Shown here in pieces: positions 26,674 to 35,540 of a stretch of 64,000 nt of DNA. The DNA comes from Streptacidiphilus fuscans. GTDB taxonomy: Bacteria; Actinomycetota; Actinomycetes; Streptomycetales; Streptomycetaceae. The position numbers and the translations under genes are program-made. The stretch is taken from the NCBI RefSeq assembly GCF_015690355.1, contig NZ_JADPRT010000003.1, positions 694,794 through 758,793 on the forward strand, read 5' to 3'. The stretch's first letter is position 1. Each line of letters opens with the position of its first letter. The notes beneath the pieces are model-generated. The model made no database searches and had not been told where the DNA came from. It was given only the letters and a program-made list of their open reading frames with translations.

Positions 26674-28380
26674 TCAGGGAGCCGAGTTCGGCACGGTCGA
26701 GCTGAGCTCGTACGCGCGGGTCGGGGTCATCGGGCCGTAGCCGGGCAGGCTGACCGTGGCGAAGGTGCTGACCTGGGCGCAGCCGTCGCGCTGCGCGGCG
26801 GTCTGCGCGTGGGCGTTGTCGAGGGCCGCCTTGGTGTCGGCGGGCGCGGGCGCCGTGCCGCTGCCGGCGGGGAAGGTCGCGCCGGAGGGCCAGTCCGCGC
26901 CGATCAGCAGCACGATCGAGCCGACCGCGCTGTCCTGCTTGACCGCGCTCGCGGGGAGACCGAGTGACTTCGCGACGGCCTGGGCCTGCGCGGCGTGAGC
27001 GGCCGGGTAGCGCAGCGACGTGGTGGCGGCGGACGGGCCGGTCAGAGCCGCCGTCTGCTGGCTGTAGCCGTCGTCGAGCAGGGCCTGGGCAACCGCACCG
27101 GCCCGTCCCGTGACGGTGGTGCCGTTCTCGACCTTGACCGCGACACCGCTCTTGTCCACTGGCACAGAAGAAGGGGCAGCGGGCGCGCTCGGCTTCGCGC
27201 TGCCCGTCCCGCCGCCCTTGCCGGCGACCGCGCTGAGCGACTCGTCGTTGGCGATGGCGTCGAACATGTCCCGTGCCCCGGGCGCGATGACGACCCGTGA
27301 GTTGTCCGTCGGGTCGGCCGTCGTCTGCATGGTGGCGAACGTGATGTTGCCCGTCGGGACCTTGTTCAGCTCGTCGCCCAGCCCGAGCAGGCTGGTGATG
27401 CTGCCGAGCCCGTTGTCGACGGTCAGCGCCTTGGTCGCGGCGTTGGCCAGGTTCCACATGTCGCCGACGTTGGTCAGCGTCCCGGCGTCCTTGAGCTTGT
27501 TGACCAGCTGCGACAGGAACAGGTGCTGCGCGTAGGTGCGGCCCAGGTCGCTGCCGTCGCCGAAGCCGTGGCGGGTGCGGACGAACTCCAGCGCGGCCAC
27601 GCCCTTGAGGGTGTGCGTCCCGGCGGAGAGCTTGAGGTGGGAGTAGGGGTCGTAGACGTTCTTGTCGACGCAGATCTGGACGCCGCCGACGGCGTCCGAC
27701 ATGTTCACCACGCCGCCGAAGTCGACCTTCATGAAGTGGTCGATGTGGATGCCGGTGAGCTGCTGCACCGCCGCGACGCTGCAACCGGGGCCCCAGTTAA
27801 GGGCGCTGTTGATCATGTCGGTGTGCGCGGGCTCACTCGGCTGGTTCGGGGCGGCCTTGCACTGCGGGACGGCCGTCTCCAGGTCGCGCGGGACGCTCAT
27901 CACCGTCGCGTTGCTGCGGTCCGCCGAGACGTGCAGCACCATCTCCACGTCGGCGCGGGCGCCGGGGGAGTTGCAGTCGCCGCCCAGACTGCAGTCGGCG
28001 GAGCTGCTGCGCTCGTCCGAGCCGATCAGCAGGATGTTGATCGGGCTGCGGCCGAACGCGTCGACCTTCTCCGCGCCGCCGCTGCCGGTGCCGGAGAACA
28101 GGTCCGAGGAGCTGATGTTGCCGTTGAGCTTCTGGTAGGCCCAGACCGCGCCGACGCCGCCGATCAGCGCCAGTGACAGCCCGACAGCCCCGGCGATCCG
28201 CAGGTTCCTGCGGGCCGGTCCCCGGCGGACCAGTCGGCCGAAGCGGCCCACGCGGCCGACGCGACCGGGCAGCCCACGGTCCTTGGCGCGACCGTGTCGT
28301 CCCGCCGACCGGCCACCGACTGCGACGGCCCCGTTCAGGCTGTCGGCCTCGTCCTGGCCCTCGGTCCGCATCTCGGTCAC
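26674..28380 (-). CDS. LytR-CpsA-Psr (LCP) family cell-wall ligase
   Basis: A 568-residue membrane-anchored protein that would transfer undecaprenyl-linked glycopolymers to peptidoglycan. A basic cytoplasmic head precedes one TM helix (RIAGAVGLSLALIGGVGAVW, ~62-82). The LCP domain (~110-330) has NILLIGSDERS, ATVMSVPRDLE, DHFMKVDFGG and LEFVRTRHGFGDGSDLGR with the catalytic arginines. A Pro/Ala/Ser linker leads to a LytR_C domain (~408-500, VKVENGTTVTGRAGAVAQAL). The GTG at 28380 follows AGGAAC. It is divergent from the osmoprotectant operon. Standard length. Confidence 0.92.
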   Translation of the reverse strand: MTEMRTEGQDEADSLNGAVAVGGRSAGRHGRAKDRGLPGRVGRVGRFGRLVRRGPARRNLRIAGAVGLSLALIGGVGAVWAYQKLNGNISSSDLFSGTGSGGAEKVDAFGRSPINILLIGSDERSSSADCSLGGDCNSPGARADVEMVLHVSADRSNATVMSVPRDLETAVPQCKAAPNQPSEPAHTDMINSALNWGPGCSVAAVQQLTGIHIDHFMKVDFGGVVNMSDAVGGVQICVDKNVYDPYSHLKLSAGTHTLKGVAALEFVRTRHGFGDGSDLGRTYAQHLFLSQLVNKLKDAGTLTNVGDMWNLANAATKALTVDNGLGSITSLLGLGDELNKVPTGNITFATMQTTADPTDNSRVVIAPGARDMFDAIANDESLSAVAGKGGGTGSAKPSAPAAPSSVPVDKSGVAVKVENGTTVTGRAGAVAQALLDDGYSQQTAALTGPSAATTSLRYPAAHAAQAQAVAKSLGLPASAVKQDSAVGSIVLLIGADWPSGATFPAGSGTAPAPADTKAALDNAHAQTAAQRDGCAQVSTFATVSLPGYGPMTPTRAYELSSTVPNSAP

Positions 28381-28644
28381 GCTCAGTTCCTGTCGTTTTC
28401 TTGTCGTTTTCGGGTAGACGGCGACTCTGCCACAGGTATGGACCGCTCCGATGCGGCGAGGGTCACATCACAGGGTGCAGAAACGGTTGGATAAGGCGGT
28501 TTTGTCGCGGCACGCCCGGTGACAGATCGTTGACGCCTCCCGGAGGCCACTGAAAGATGAGTGGTCGTTGTCCCGTCAACACCCGGGAGAGACCTGCGGG
28601 GCGGGGGAGACGAGAGGTACGAAGCCCGAAGGGCGCACGCACTC
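28381..28644. promoter_or_regulatory. Divergent promoter region between LCP and opuCA genes
   Basis: 264 bases with no gene. Contains TTGTCG/GGATAA-like elements near 28490-28510. The opuCA leader (about 28580-28644) has GGGAGAG and CCCGAAGGGCGCA, faintly reminiscent of a glycine aptamer, but it lacks the closing CTCTCAGG strand, so I do not call a riboswitch. Confidence 0.4.
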
Positions 28645-29874
28645 GTGATAGAGATCGACGCCGTCAGCAAGCGCTACCCGGACGGGACCACCGCGGTCGA
28701 CCGGTTGACCCTGGAGATCCCCGACAGGTCGATCACGGTGCTGGTCGGGCCGTCCGGCTGCGGCAAGACGACCACGCTCCGCATGATCAACCGCATGATC
28801 GAGCCGACCGACGGCCGGATCCTGCTGGACGGTCAGGACATCCGCGAACGACCGGTCAACGCGCTGCGGCGGTCCATGGGTTATGTGATCCAGCACGCCG
28901 GACTCTTCCCGCACCGCACCATCGTCGAGAACATCGGCACGGTGCCGCGCCTGCTCGGCTGGGACCGGCAGCGCAGCCGCAGCCGCGCGTTGGAGCTGAT
29001 GGAGCGGGTCGGCCTGGACCAGTCGCTGGCCAAGCGCTACCCGTACCAGCTCTCCGGCGGTCAGCAGCAACGCGTCGGCGTGGCACGCGCGTTGGCCGCG
29101 GACCCGCCGGTGCTGCTGATGGACGAGCCGTTCTCGGCCGTCGACCCGATCGTCCGCAAGGGCCTCCAGGACGAGCTCCTGCGGATCCAGGCAGACCTGG
29201 GCAAGACCATCGTCTTCGTCACCCACGACATCGACGAGGCCATCAAGTTGGGCGACATGGTCGCGGTGCTGCGCGAGGGCGGGTACCTGGCCCAGTACGC
29301 GCCGCCGAACCAGCTGCTCTCCGCGCCCGCCGACGAGTTCGTCGAGGACTTCCTCGGCGCGGACCGAGGCATCCGCCATCTCTCCTTCTTCGACGCCTCC
29401 GGCCTGGAGCTCACCTCTGAGCCGATCGTCGCCGAGGACGCCACACCGGAGCAGATCCGCGCCCTGAGCGCGCGGACCGCGCCGCAGACCCCGTACCTGC
29501 TGGTCACCGACACGGAGGGCCGACCGCTCGGCTGGTCCCGCGCGGCCGATCTGGCCGCAGGCGCGGACGCCGAGCGGCTCCCTTACGGCCACGCGTTCCA
29601 CCTCGGCCGCGACTCGCTCCGCGCGGCGCTCGACTCCGCGGTGCTGTCGCCGACGGGGTGGGCCGTGGCCGTCGACGACGAGGGCCGGGCGGCCGGAGTG
29701 GCCGCGCAGGAGACCATCGCCGAGGCGATCCGGACCGCGCACGCGGCACGAAGCGTGGTCACGGACAAGGTGGTCACGGGCCAGGCGGGTACGGAAAAGG
29801 TGGTCACGGGCCAGGCGGGCACGGGAAAGGTGGTCACGGACGAGGTGGCCATGGACAAGGGCGGGCGGTCGTGA
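28645..29874 (+). CDS. opuCA: Osmoprotectant (glycine betaine/choline) ABC transporter ATPase
   Basis: A 409-residue ATPase that powers compatible-solute uptake. Walker A is GPSGCGKTTT (about 35-44), signature LSGGQQQR (about 136), Walker B LLMDEPFSAVDP (about 155), H-loop VTHDIDE. The C-terminal half (about 260-375) is a CBS-like regulatory pair. The end is a repetitive VVTxxxxTGQAGT tail from a 15/30-base DNA repeat (29755-29859), not expected in the family. The GTG at 28645 follows GAAGGG. The stop overlaps the permease start (GTGA). Confidence 0.92.
   Translation: MIEIDAVSKRYPDGTTAVDRLTLEIPDRSITVLVGPSGCGKTTTLRMINRMIEPTDGRILLDGQDIRERPVNALRRSMGYVIQHAGLFPHRTIVENIGTVPRLLGWDRQRSRSRALELMERVGLDQSLAKRYPYQLSGGQQQRVGVARALAADPPVLLMDEPFSAVDPIVRKGLQDELLRIQADLGKTIVFVTHDIDEAIKLGDMVAVLREGGYLAQYAPPNQLLSAPADEFVEDFLGADRGIRHLSFFDASGLELTSEPIVAEDATPEQIRALSARTAPQTPYLLVTDTEGRPLGWSRAADLAAGADAERLPYGHAFHLGRDSLRAALDSAVLSPTGWAVAVDDEGRAAGVAAQETIAEAIRTAHAARSVVTDKVVTGQAGTEKVVTGQAGTGKVVTDEVAMDKGGRS
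29755..29859 (+). repeat. In-frame tandem repeat at the 3' end of opuCA
   Basis: One 15-base unit (GTGGTCACGGACAAG), two 30-base units (29770-29799, 29800-29829; three base differences), then two further 15-base units, all in phase with codons. Two half-length and two full-length units suggest recent slippage or unequal exchange. Confidence 0.85.
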
Positions 29875-30530
29875 ACTTCGCCCAACGGTTCTTCGAGGTC
29901 CCCAGCGACCTGCAGAACACCTGGTGGGGGCTGGTTCTCTGGCAGCTCCAGCTCACTCTCGTCCCGGTCGCCGTCGGCCTCGCGGTTGCCCTGCCGCTGG
30001 GCATGCTCTGCGCCAGGTTCCGCTGGTTCTACCCGCCGGTTCTGGGCGTGTCCACGGTCTTCTACGCGATCCCCTCGCTGGCCTTCTTCGTCTTCCTCAT
30101 CGACTACACCGGCGAGAGCAGCCTCACCGTCGAGATACCACTCACCGTCTACACACTGGTGGTGCTGGTCCCGGCCATCGTCGACGGCATGCGCTCGGTC
30201 TCCGAGGACGTCCGCGCCGCCGCCACGGCCATGGGCTTCGGCACGCTGCGCCGCTACCTGCAGGTGGAACTGCCGATCGCGGTCCCGGCCATCATCGCGG
30301 GCCTCCGGGTCGCCACGGTCTCCAGCGTCAGCCTGGTCAGCGTCGGCATGCTGATCGGCAACGAGGGCGCGCTCGGCAACCTGCTCTCCGACGCCCTCAA
30401 CTACCAACGGCCGCTGCTCGCCTGGGACGCGGTGCTGAGCATCGCCGTCCTCGGCGTCGTGCTGGACGGCCTGTTGGTGCTGGCCCGACGGATCCTCACG
30501 CCCTGGGCGAGGAAGGCGGCCTCCGCGTGA
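29871..30530 (+). CDS. opuCB: Osmoprotectant ABC transporter permease (first)
   Basis: A 219-residue membrane permease with the binding-protein-dependent transport fold (six or so TM helices) and the EAA-like loop SEDVRAAATAMGFGTLRRYL, which contacts the ATPase. It begins with GTG overlapping the opuCA stop and ends overlapping the next gene (GTGA). It would form a heterodimer with the following permease. The upstream extension to 29658 is rejected because it lies inside opuCA. Confidence 0.92.
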   Translation: MNFAQRFFEVPSDLQNTWWGLVLWQLQLTLVPVAVGLAVALPLGMLCARFRWFYPPVLGVSTVFYAIPSLAFFVFLIDYTGESSLTVEIPLTVYTLVVLVPAIVDGMRSVSEDVRAAATAMGFGTLRRYLQVELPIAVPAIIAGLRVATVSSVSLVSVGMLIGNEGALGNLLSDALNYQRPLLAWDAVLSIAVLGVVLDGLLVLARRILTPWARKAASA

Positions 30531-31195
30531 ACCTCTTCGGCTTCGCACAGCAGTTCTTCGACGACCCGACCCGCTGGTCCGGCCCGGACGGCATCCCGAC
30601 GCGGCTCGCAGAGCACGTCGAGTACTCGCTGCTGGCCCTCGCCATCGCGATGCTGATCGCCCTCCCGATCGGCCTGATCACCGGCCACACCGGCCGCGGC
30701 GGCAACGCGCTCGCCGCGCTGGCGACGGCGGCGCGTGCGCTGCCCAGCTTCGGCCTGCTGGTGCTGCTCACCATCCTGATGGGGTTGGGTCTCACGCCGG
30801 TGATGGTCCCGCTGGTGGCGCTGGCCGTCCCGCCGATCCTGGTCACCACGTACGAGGCGATGCGGGGTGTCGACCCGTCACTGGTGGACGCGGCGAAGGG
30901 CATGGGGATGCCCCGGTCCCGCGTGCTGTGGCAGGTGGAGCTGCCGGTGGCACTGCCGCTGATCCTGAGCGGGATCCGCTCGGCGGCGATCCAGATCGTC
31001 TCGACGGCGACGATCGCGGCGTACGTCTCCTTCGGCGGCCTGGGCCGCTACATTGTCGACGGCCTCGCCCAACTGCGCTACGAGAAGGTCGTCGGCGGCG
31101 CTGCGCTGGTCGCTGCGCTGGCGTTGGTCACCCTGGGGGTGTTCTGGGCGTTGGGCCGAGTGCTGGTCTCCCCGGGCGTCCGCCGTTCGCGCTGA
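30527..31195 (+). CDS. opuCD: Osmoprotectant ABC transporter permease (second)
   Basis: A 222-residue permease of the same family. The loop EAMRGVDPSLVDAAKGMGMP is the conserved EAA motif. It opens with GTG overlapping the previous stop and ends the plus-strand operon, followed six bases later by a mosaic palindromic element. The usual substrate-binding protein is not here; a matching one is encoded at 35903-36910 beyond the conservon. Confidence 0.92.
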   Translation: MNLFGFAQQFFDDPTRWSGPDGIPTRLAEHVEYSLLALAIAMLIALPIGLITGHTGRGGNALAALATAARALPSFGLLVLLTILMGLGLTPVMVPLVALAVPPILVTTYEAMRGVDPSLVDAAKGMGMPRSRVLWQVELPVALPLILSGIRSAAIQIVSTATIAAYVSFGGLGRYIVDGLAQLRYEKVVGGAALVAALALVTLGVFWALGRVLVSPGVRRSR

Positions 31196-31200
31196 GGCTC

Positions 31201-31343
31201 GGTGCAACACCCAGGGGCGCGGGGCTCTGCTGATATGCGGCTCCGCCGCGTGGGCGCGAGTAACCACCCACGCAGCTGGCAGGCCGAACGAGCAGGGCCA
31301 TCCGCACGGGGTGGTGTCTCGCGCAGTTCCCCGCGCCCCTGAG
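31201..31343. repeat. Mosaic palindromic intergenic element, copy 2 (arms II/I, inverted core)
   Basis: The left side reads GGGGCGCGGGGCTCTGCTGA and has the GCGGC-TCC-GCCGC hairpin; the right side is GCGCAGTTCCCCGCGCCCCT. The core is on the opposite strand (CAGGGCCATCCG). It fills the whole gap between two convergent stop codons (31195 and 31345). In core orientation the arms are I then II. Confidence 0.85.
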
Positions 31344-31344
31344 G

Positions 31345-31938
31345 TCAGCTCTCTGCGCGCTCCAGCGCCAGTTCCAGAACCACCAGCAACGCGTCCCGCA
31401 CGCTGCCGCGTTCCCTCGCGTCGAAGAGGACCAGCGGCACCGAGTCCGGAATGTCCAGCGCCCAGCGGACCTCGTCGAGGTCGTGGTCGAGGTTGCCGTC
31501 GAAGACGTTGATCCCGACCGCGAACGGCAGGCCCTTGTTCTCGAAGTAGTCCACCGCGGCGAAGCAGTCGTCCAGTCGTCGCGTGTCCACGATGACCAGC
31601 CCGCCCAGCGCGCCCGCGACCAGGTCGTCCCACATGAAACCGAAGCGGTCCTGGCCGGGCGTGCCGAAGAGGTAGAGCTTCAGGGTCGGGTCGAGCGTGA
31701 TGACCCCGAAGTCCATCGCCACCGTGGTGGTGGTCTTGTGCGGAGTGTGCGAAAGGTCGTCGACGCCGGCGGCGACCTCGGTGATGGACGCCTCCGTCGT
31801 CAGCGGCTCGATCTCCGAGATGGACGCCACGGTCGTGGTCTTGCCCACGCCGAAGCCGCCCGCGATCACCATTTTGACCGGCAGCGGAGGGCGGTGCGCG
31901 CCGGACGCGGAGGGGTTAGGCAGGACTGTTGTTGTCAC
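31345..31938 (-). CDS. cvnD: Conservon GTP-binding protein (CvnD type)
   Basis: A 197-residue small GTPase, the fourth member of a conservon. The P-loop is GGFGVGKTT (about 27-35), followed by the LYLFGTPGQDRF switch II region and VGINVFDG (the NKxD-equivalent position). Conservon GTPases work with a sensor kinase and a roadblock protein in a membrane signalling complex. The GTG at 31938 lies inside the 3' end of the DUF742 gene (23-base overlap), showing tight coupling. Confidence 0.92.
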   Translation of the reverse strand: MTTTVLPNPSASGAHRPPLPVKMVIAGGFGVGKTTTVASISEIEPLTTEASITEVAAGVDDLSHTPHKTTTTVAMDFGVITLDPTLKLYLFGTPGQDRFGFMWDDLVAGALGGLVIVDTRRLDDCFAAVDYFENKGLPFAVGINVFDGNLDHDLDEVRWALDIPDSVPLVLFDARERGSVRDALLVVLELALERAES

Positions 31939-32413
31939 GCTTGAAGCCTCGTGAGTCGGGGACGGCGCGCAGACCGTCGATCACCCGGCGGAGCACGGAG
32001 AGATCGTTGGCGGTGCCGACCTGGGGTGCGTGGACTGTCAGATGGTTGGCGGAGCGCAGGTCTCCTGCGACCACCCGTACCACGTTGAGGTGGAGGTGGA
32101 GTCGGGCCGCGAGCTCCGCGAGCGACAGCGGGTCCTGGCAGGCGGCGATGATGTCGTGCTGTTCGAACGTCAGCGTGGGCAGGTCGGCCAGACCCTGCGG
32201 CGTCGCGACGACCTGCGTCTCCAGCGGGAGGTAGGTGTCGTCGCTGACCCGCCCGGCGGTGACCAGGAACGGGCGCACGGACAGGCTCCGGCGCGGTGGC
32301 TCCGCCGTGGGCGCGGCGGAGCCGGGTCTCGGAGGGTCGTCGTCCGACTCCGGCATGACGTACGGGCGCAGCGGACGCGTCATCGCGTGGCTTCCCGTGT
32401 CGCTGGCGTTCAC
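31916..32413 (-). CDS. cvnC: Conservon DUF742 protein (CvnC type)
   Basis: A 165-residue DUF742 winged-helix protein, third gene of the conservon. Conserved parts: VRPFLVTAGRVSDDTYLPLE, ATPQGLADLPTLTFEQHDII, LSLAELAARLHLHLNVVRVVAGDL. The start is the GTG at 32413, overlapping the roadblock gene stop (GTGA), so the longer reading to 32902 is a shadow of that gene. The N-terminal part is Pro-rich. Confidence 0.92.
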   Translation of the reverse strand: MNASDTGSHAMTRPLRPYVMPESDDDPPRPGSAAPTAEPPRRSLSVRPFLVTAGRVSDDTYLPLETQVVATPQGLADLPTLTFEQHDIIAACQDPLSLAELAARLHLHLNVVRVVAGDLRSANHLTVHAPQVGTANDLSVLRRVIDGLRAVPDSRGFKRDNNSPA

Positions 32414-32850
32414 GCGCCCACGCCGTTCTTGAGTTCCATGATCAGCTGCGGGCTGAGCGCCGCTCCGGACCGGTTGGCGAAGAGCGTCATCTCGTAGGCG
32501 ATGTTGCCGAGTTTGGCCTCCTTGGAAGCCACCACGCCCAGCACGCAGCCGCTGCCGATGGCGCAGACGAGCAGGTGGCCGCCCTCCAGGTCGATGATGA
32601 CCTTGTTCAGGCCGCCCAGGCCGTAGTTGCCGGAGGCCCCGGCGGCCAGGCTGGTGATGCCGGAGACGATCGCGGCCAGCCGCTCCGAGTCGGCGTGGTC
32701 GCGCAGCCGGGAGACGGCGATGAGCAGGCCGTCCGAGGAGACGGCGATCGCGTCCACGACCCCGGCGGTGTCGGTGGCGAAGCGGCGCAGCAGCCAGGTG
32801 AAGTCCGCCGCGGCACTCTGCAGGTCCTGCACGGTGGGCTCGGTGGTCAC
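32410..32850 (-). CDS. cvnB: Conservon roadblock/LC7 protein (CvnB type)
   Basis: A 146-residue roadblock/LC7 domain protein, likely a scaffold or GTPase regulator for CvnD. Features: LRRFATDTAGVVDAIAVSSD, IVSGITSLAAGASGNYGLGG, VIIDLEGGHLLVCAIGSGCV. The GTG at 32850 overlaps the kinase stop (GTGA). The length is usual. Confidence 0.93.
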   Translation of the reverse strand: MTTEPTVQDLQSAAADFTWLLRRFATDTAGVVDAIAVSSDGLLIAVSRLRDHADSERLAAIVSGITSLAAGASGNYGLGGLNKVIIDLEGGHLLVCAIGSGCVLGVVASKEAKLGNIAYEMTLFANRSGAALSPQLIMELKNGVGA

Positions 32851-35540
32851 TGTCCCACTCCTTCCGTTTCCTTGGGATTGCTGGTGGAGCGCTGACGTTC
32901 ACGAAGGGACGCGACGGCGGACGCCAGCGTGGTGGGCGTCGCGCTGTCGCGCTCGGCCCGACTGACGGCGTCCTCGAACTCCTCCAGGGAGGAGCGGACT
33001 TCGTCGGGATCGGGCGGGCGGACCGCGATCCGCTCGGCGCCGACGAGGTTCTCCCGCAGCGTCGCGCCGCGAACCCGGCGCTTCAGCGCGCCGGGACGTT
33101 CGTCCGGCGACGCCTGGGTGTCCGTAGCGGCAGCCGTCGGCGTCGGCTTCGGAGTCGGCGTCGGGCGGGTGTCGACGACGGGGCGTGAGAGCGCGTCCTC
33201 GTCCGGACCGGTGCGCCGCCGCCGGGGCAGCCGGGAGTCGGCGGTCGGAGCGCCCGTCTCCTGCGCGCCCGTCTCCCGCTCGCCACGGCCCTGGTGAGCC
33301 GGTTCGTCGAAGCCGGACCGCGAGCCCGAACCGGCACCGCGCGGGGTGAAGAAGTCGGCGCCGGTCTCGAACTCCGGCTCGCGCGGGCCGCCCGTCGCCC
33401 CCGGCGACCGCGTCGGCAGCGCCGCCCGCACGGGCGTGGCGGACACCGCACGAGCCGCAGGCGTGGCGGCAGGAAAAGCAGCCGCAACAGCGGCCGTGAC
33501 AGCAGCGGGAACCGCCGCCGGAACCGCCGGAACCGGCTGCGGCGCCGACGGCGACCAACTGCGGCCCGAGCGCGGCAGCGAGGGCGAGACCCAGTCCGCC
33601 GGGATGGCCACGCGGCTGGTGACACCGCCGCCGGGCGTGCGGGCGAGGGTGACCTGGATGCCCCAGCGCCGAGCCAGCGCGCCGACCACGAAGAGGCCGA
33701 GCACCCGGGTGGGCGCCAGGTCCAGGCGTTCGCGGCGGACCAGCCGCGCGTTCTCCTCCGCCAGCCGCTCCGAGCTCATGCCCAGACCGTGGTCGACGAT
33801 CTCCAGCACTGCCTGCCCGGCGTGCTCGCGGACGCTCACCTGGACCTCGCTGTGCGCGGGCGAGAACGAGACCGCGTTCTCCAGCAGTTCGGCCAGCATC
33901 AGCACCAGGTCGTTGACCACGTCGGGGGCGACGGTGGCGTCCACGTCGGCGGTCAGCCGGACCCGTTCGAAGCCCTCGATCTGGCCCAGTGCCGCACGCA
34001 CCACATGGGTCAGCTCGGCCGGACGGCCGTCCAGTTCGGTGTCGCGGATCCCGGCCAGCAGCATCAGCGAGTCGGCGTTGCGCTGGAGCCGGACGGCGAT
34101 GTGGTCGATCCGGTAGAGCTGGTCCAGCAGCTCGGGGTCGGTCTCGCCGCGCTCGACCGAGTCGATCAGGGCCAGTTGGCGCCCGGTCAGGTTGGCCACG
34201 CGGCGGCCGATGTTGCCGAACATCTCGGCGGTGTTGTGGCGGCTCATCGCCTGACGTTCCAGCAGGTCGCCCGCCGTGCGCTGGACCTGGTTGAACGCCT
34301 TGGCCAGCTCGCCGATCTCGTCGTCCGCCAGGATCGGCAGATCCTCCAGGCGCGGCGGGCCGTCGATGCCGACGGGGGTGTCCTCGTCGGCGACGCGGGC
34401 GAGCTCGGCCGCCGACAACTCCGAGACGCGGCGCGCGGCCTGGGTGACCCGGCGCAGCGGCCGCAGGATCGACCGCCGGATCAGCGCCAGCACGCCCACC
34501 CAGAGCAGGAGCAGCACCACGGCCGCCCCGAGCAGCAGCCCGGCCCGCCACCAGGACTGGACCGACGCGGCGTTGGACTGGTCGGCGATCCCGGTGATCA
34601 GCTGCTGCGCGATGGCCAGCCGGACCGTCGACTCGCTGTCGACCGCCGGTTGCAGGTCGAGCGCCGACTGGTGCGCGATCTGGCGGCGCTTGACGTCGTT
34701 GGTCGGGATGATCAGCTCGTTCGTGCTGAGTGCCAATCCCTGAAGCGCGTCGGTCAGCTCCACCTGGTACTGGTTGAAGCCGATCTCGGCGAGCCGCGAG
34801 GAGTCCGCGGCGGGCGCGATCGCGGTGTAGCGCTGCAGCTCGAACTGGTAGAGCTGGAGCGAGCCGACGGCGTCGTCGAACTCCAGCATCGCGTTGGCGT
34901 CACCGGTCTCCGCCGACAGCACCGCTGTCTCAAAGGACGCGTGCGCGACCTCGGTCCGCAGCAACGCGTCCAGCTGCTGCTCCAGCCCGGACGCCTCCGC
35001 CGTCTGCTGCGGCGCGCTCAGCCCGAGGCCGTCGATCAGCGCCTCGCTGAGCGGCCCGTAGGCGGAGTCGATCTCGCTCGGCGGCAGCTTGCCGTCGGCG
35101 ACGGCGGCGCGCGGCGTCTGCAGCACGGACATGTTGTCCAGCGCCGCCGACTCGGCGTCAGGGATGAAGCGGCCGAAGGACTGCCGGACCCTCTCCACCT
35201 GGGCGTCGGTGTCGCTCTGGGCGGCGAGATACGCGGTCTCGTCGGGGTGGACGCGGGTCTTCGCGTAGGGCTCGTCGAAGTAGCTCTCGAAGTAGAGCAG
35301 CGCCTGGCCCTGCTCCCGCTGGACGTCGTTGACCAGCTCCGCGACCTGTAGTCCGGCCCGCAGTTGGTGCGCCTGCCGCCACGCGCTCGTGGCCTGGGCC
35401 ACCTCGCCGTATGCGTAGACGGAGATCAGCAGACAGATCAGCGCGAGCGGAACCGCGATCAGCACGTTCAGCTTGCGTCGGAGGGGCAGCCGGGTCAGGC
35501 GCCGTCCGAGCCGATCGGCCAAGGTGTCCAGGGAGGACAA
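32847..35540 (-). CDS. cvnA: Conservon nitrate/nitrite-sensor-type histidine kinase (CvnA type)
   Basis: An 897-residue membrane sensor kinase, first gene of the conservon. N-terminal TM (~25-47), an extracellular NIT-type sensor (~55-300), a second TM (~333-352), HAMP (~350-430), an atypical H-box around LYRIDHIAVRLQRNADSL (~460) and an ATPase domain (~525-650) with LLENAVSFSP and GLGMSSERL. A ~200-residue low-complexity Ala/Val/Pro/Arg tail follows. Start is a TTG at 35540 with AGGAG upstream. Conservon kinases lack a partner response regulator; none is in the operon. Confidence 0.92.
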   Translation of the reverse strand: MSSLDTLADRLGRRLTRLPLRRKLNVLIAVPLALICLLISVYAYGEVAQATSAWRQAHQLRAGLQVAELVNDVQREQGQALLYFESYFDEPYAKTRVHPDETAYLAAQSDTDAQVERVRQSFGRFIPDAESAALDNMSVLQTPRAAVADGKLPPSEIDSAYGPLSEALIDGLGLSAPQQTAEASGLEQQLDALLRTEVAHASFETAVLSAETGDANAMLEFDDAVGSLQLYQFELQRYTAIAPAADSSRLAEIGFNQYQVELTDALQGLALSTNELIIPTNDVKRRQIAHQSALDLQPAVDSESTVRLAIAQQLITGIADQSNAASVQSWWRAGLLLGAAVVLLLLWVGVLALIRRSILRPLRRVTQAARRVSELSAAELARVADEDTPVGIDGPPRLEDLPILADDEIGELAKAFNQVQRTAGDLLERQAMSRHNTAEMFGNIGRRVANLTGRQLALIDSVERGETDPELLDQLYRIDHIAVRLQRNADSLMLLAGIRDTELDGRPAELTHVVRAALGQIEGFERVRLTADVDATVAPDVVNDLVLMLAELLENAVSFSPAHSEVQVSVREHAGQAVLEIVDHGLGMSSERLAEENARLVRRERLDLAPTRVLGLFVVGALARRWGIQVTLARTPGGGVTSRVAIPADWVSPSLPRSGRSWSPSAPQPVPAVPAAVPAAVTAAVAAAFPAATPAARAVSATPVRAALPTRSPGATGGPREPEFETGADFFTPRGAGSGSRSGFDEPAHQGRGERETGAQETGAPTADSRLPRRRRTGPDEDALSRPVVDTRPTPTPKPTPTAAATDTQASPDERPGALKRRVRGATLRENLVGAERIAVRPPDPDEVRSSLEEFEDAVSRAERDSATPTTLASAVASLRERQRSTSNPKETEGVGQ

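Noticed and set aside
28580..28644. Glycine-riboswitch-like motifs (GGGAGAG, CCCGAAGGGCGCA) before opuCA
   Set aside because: The closing CTCTCAGG strand is missing and the start codon follows too closely; the resemblance is limited to two short words.
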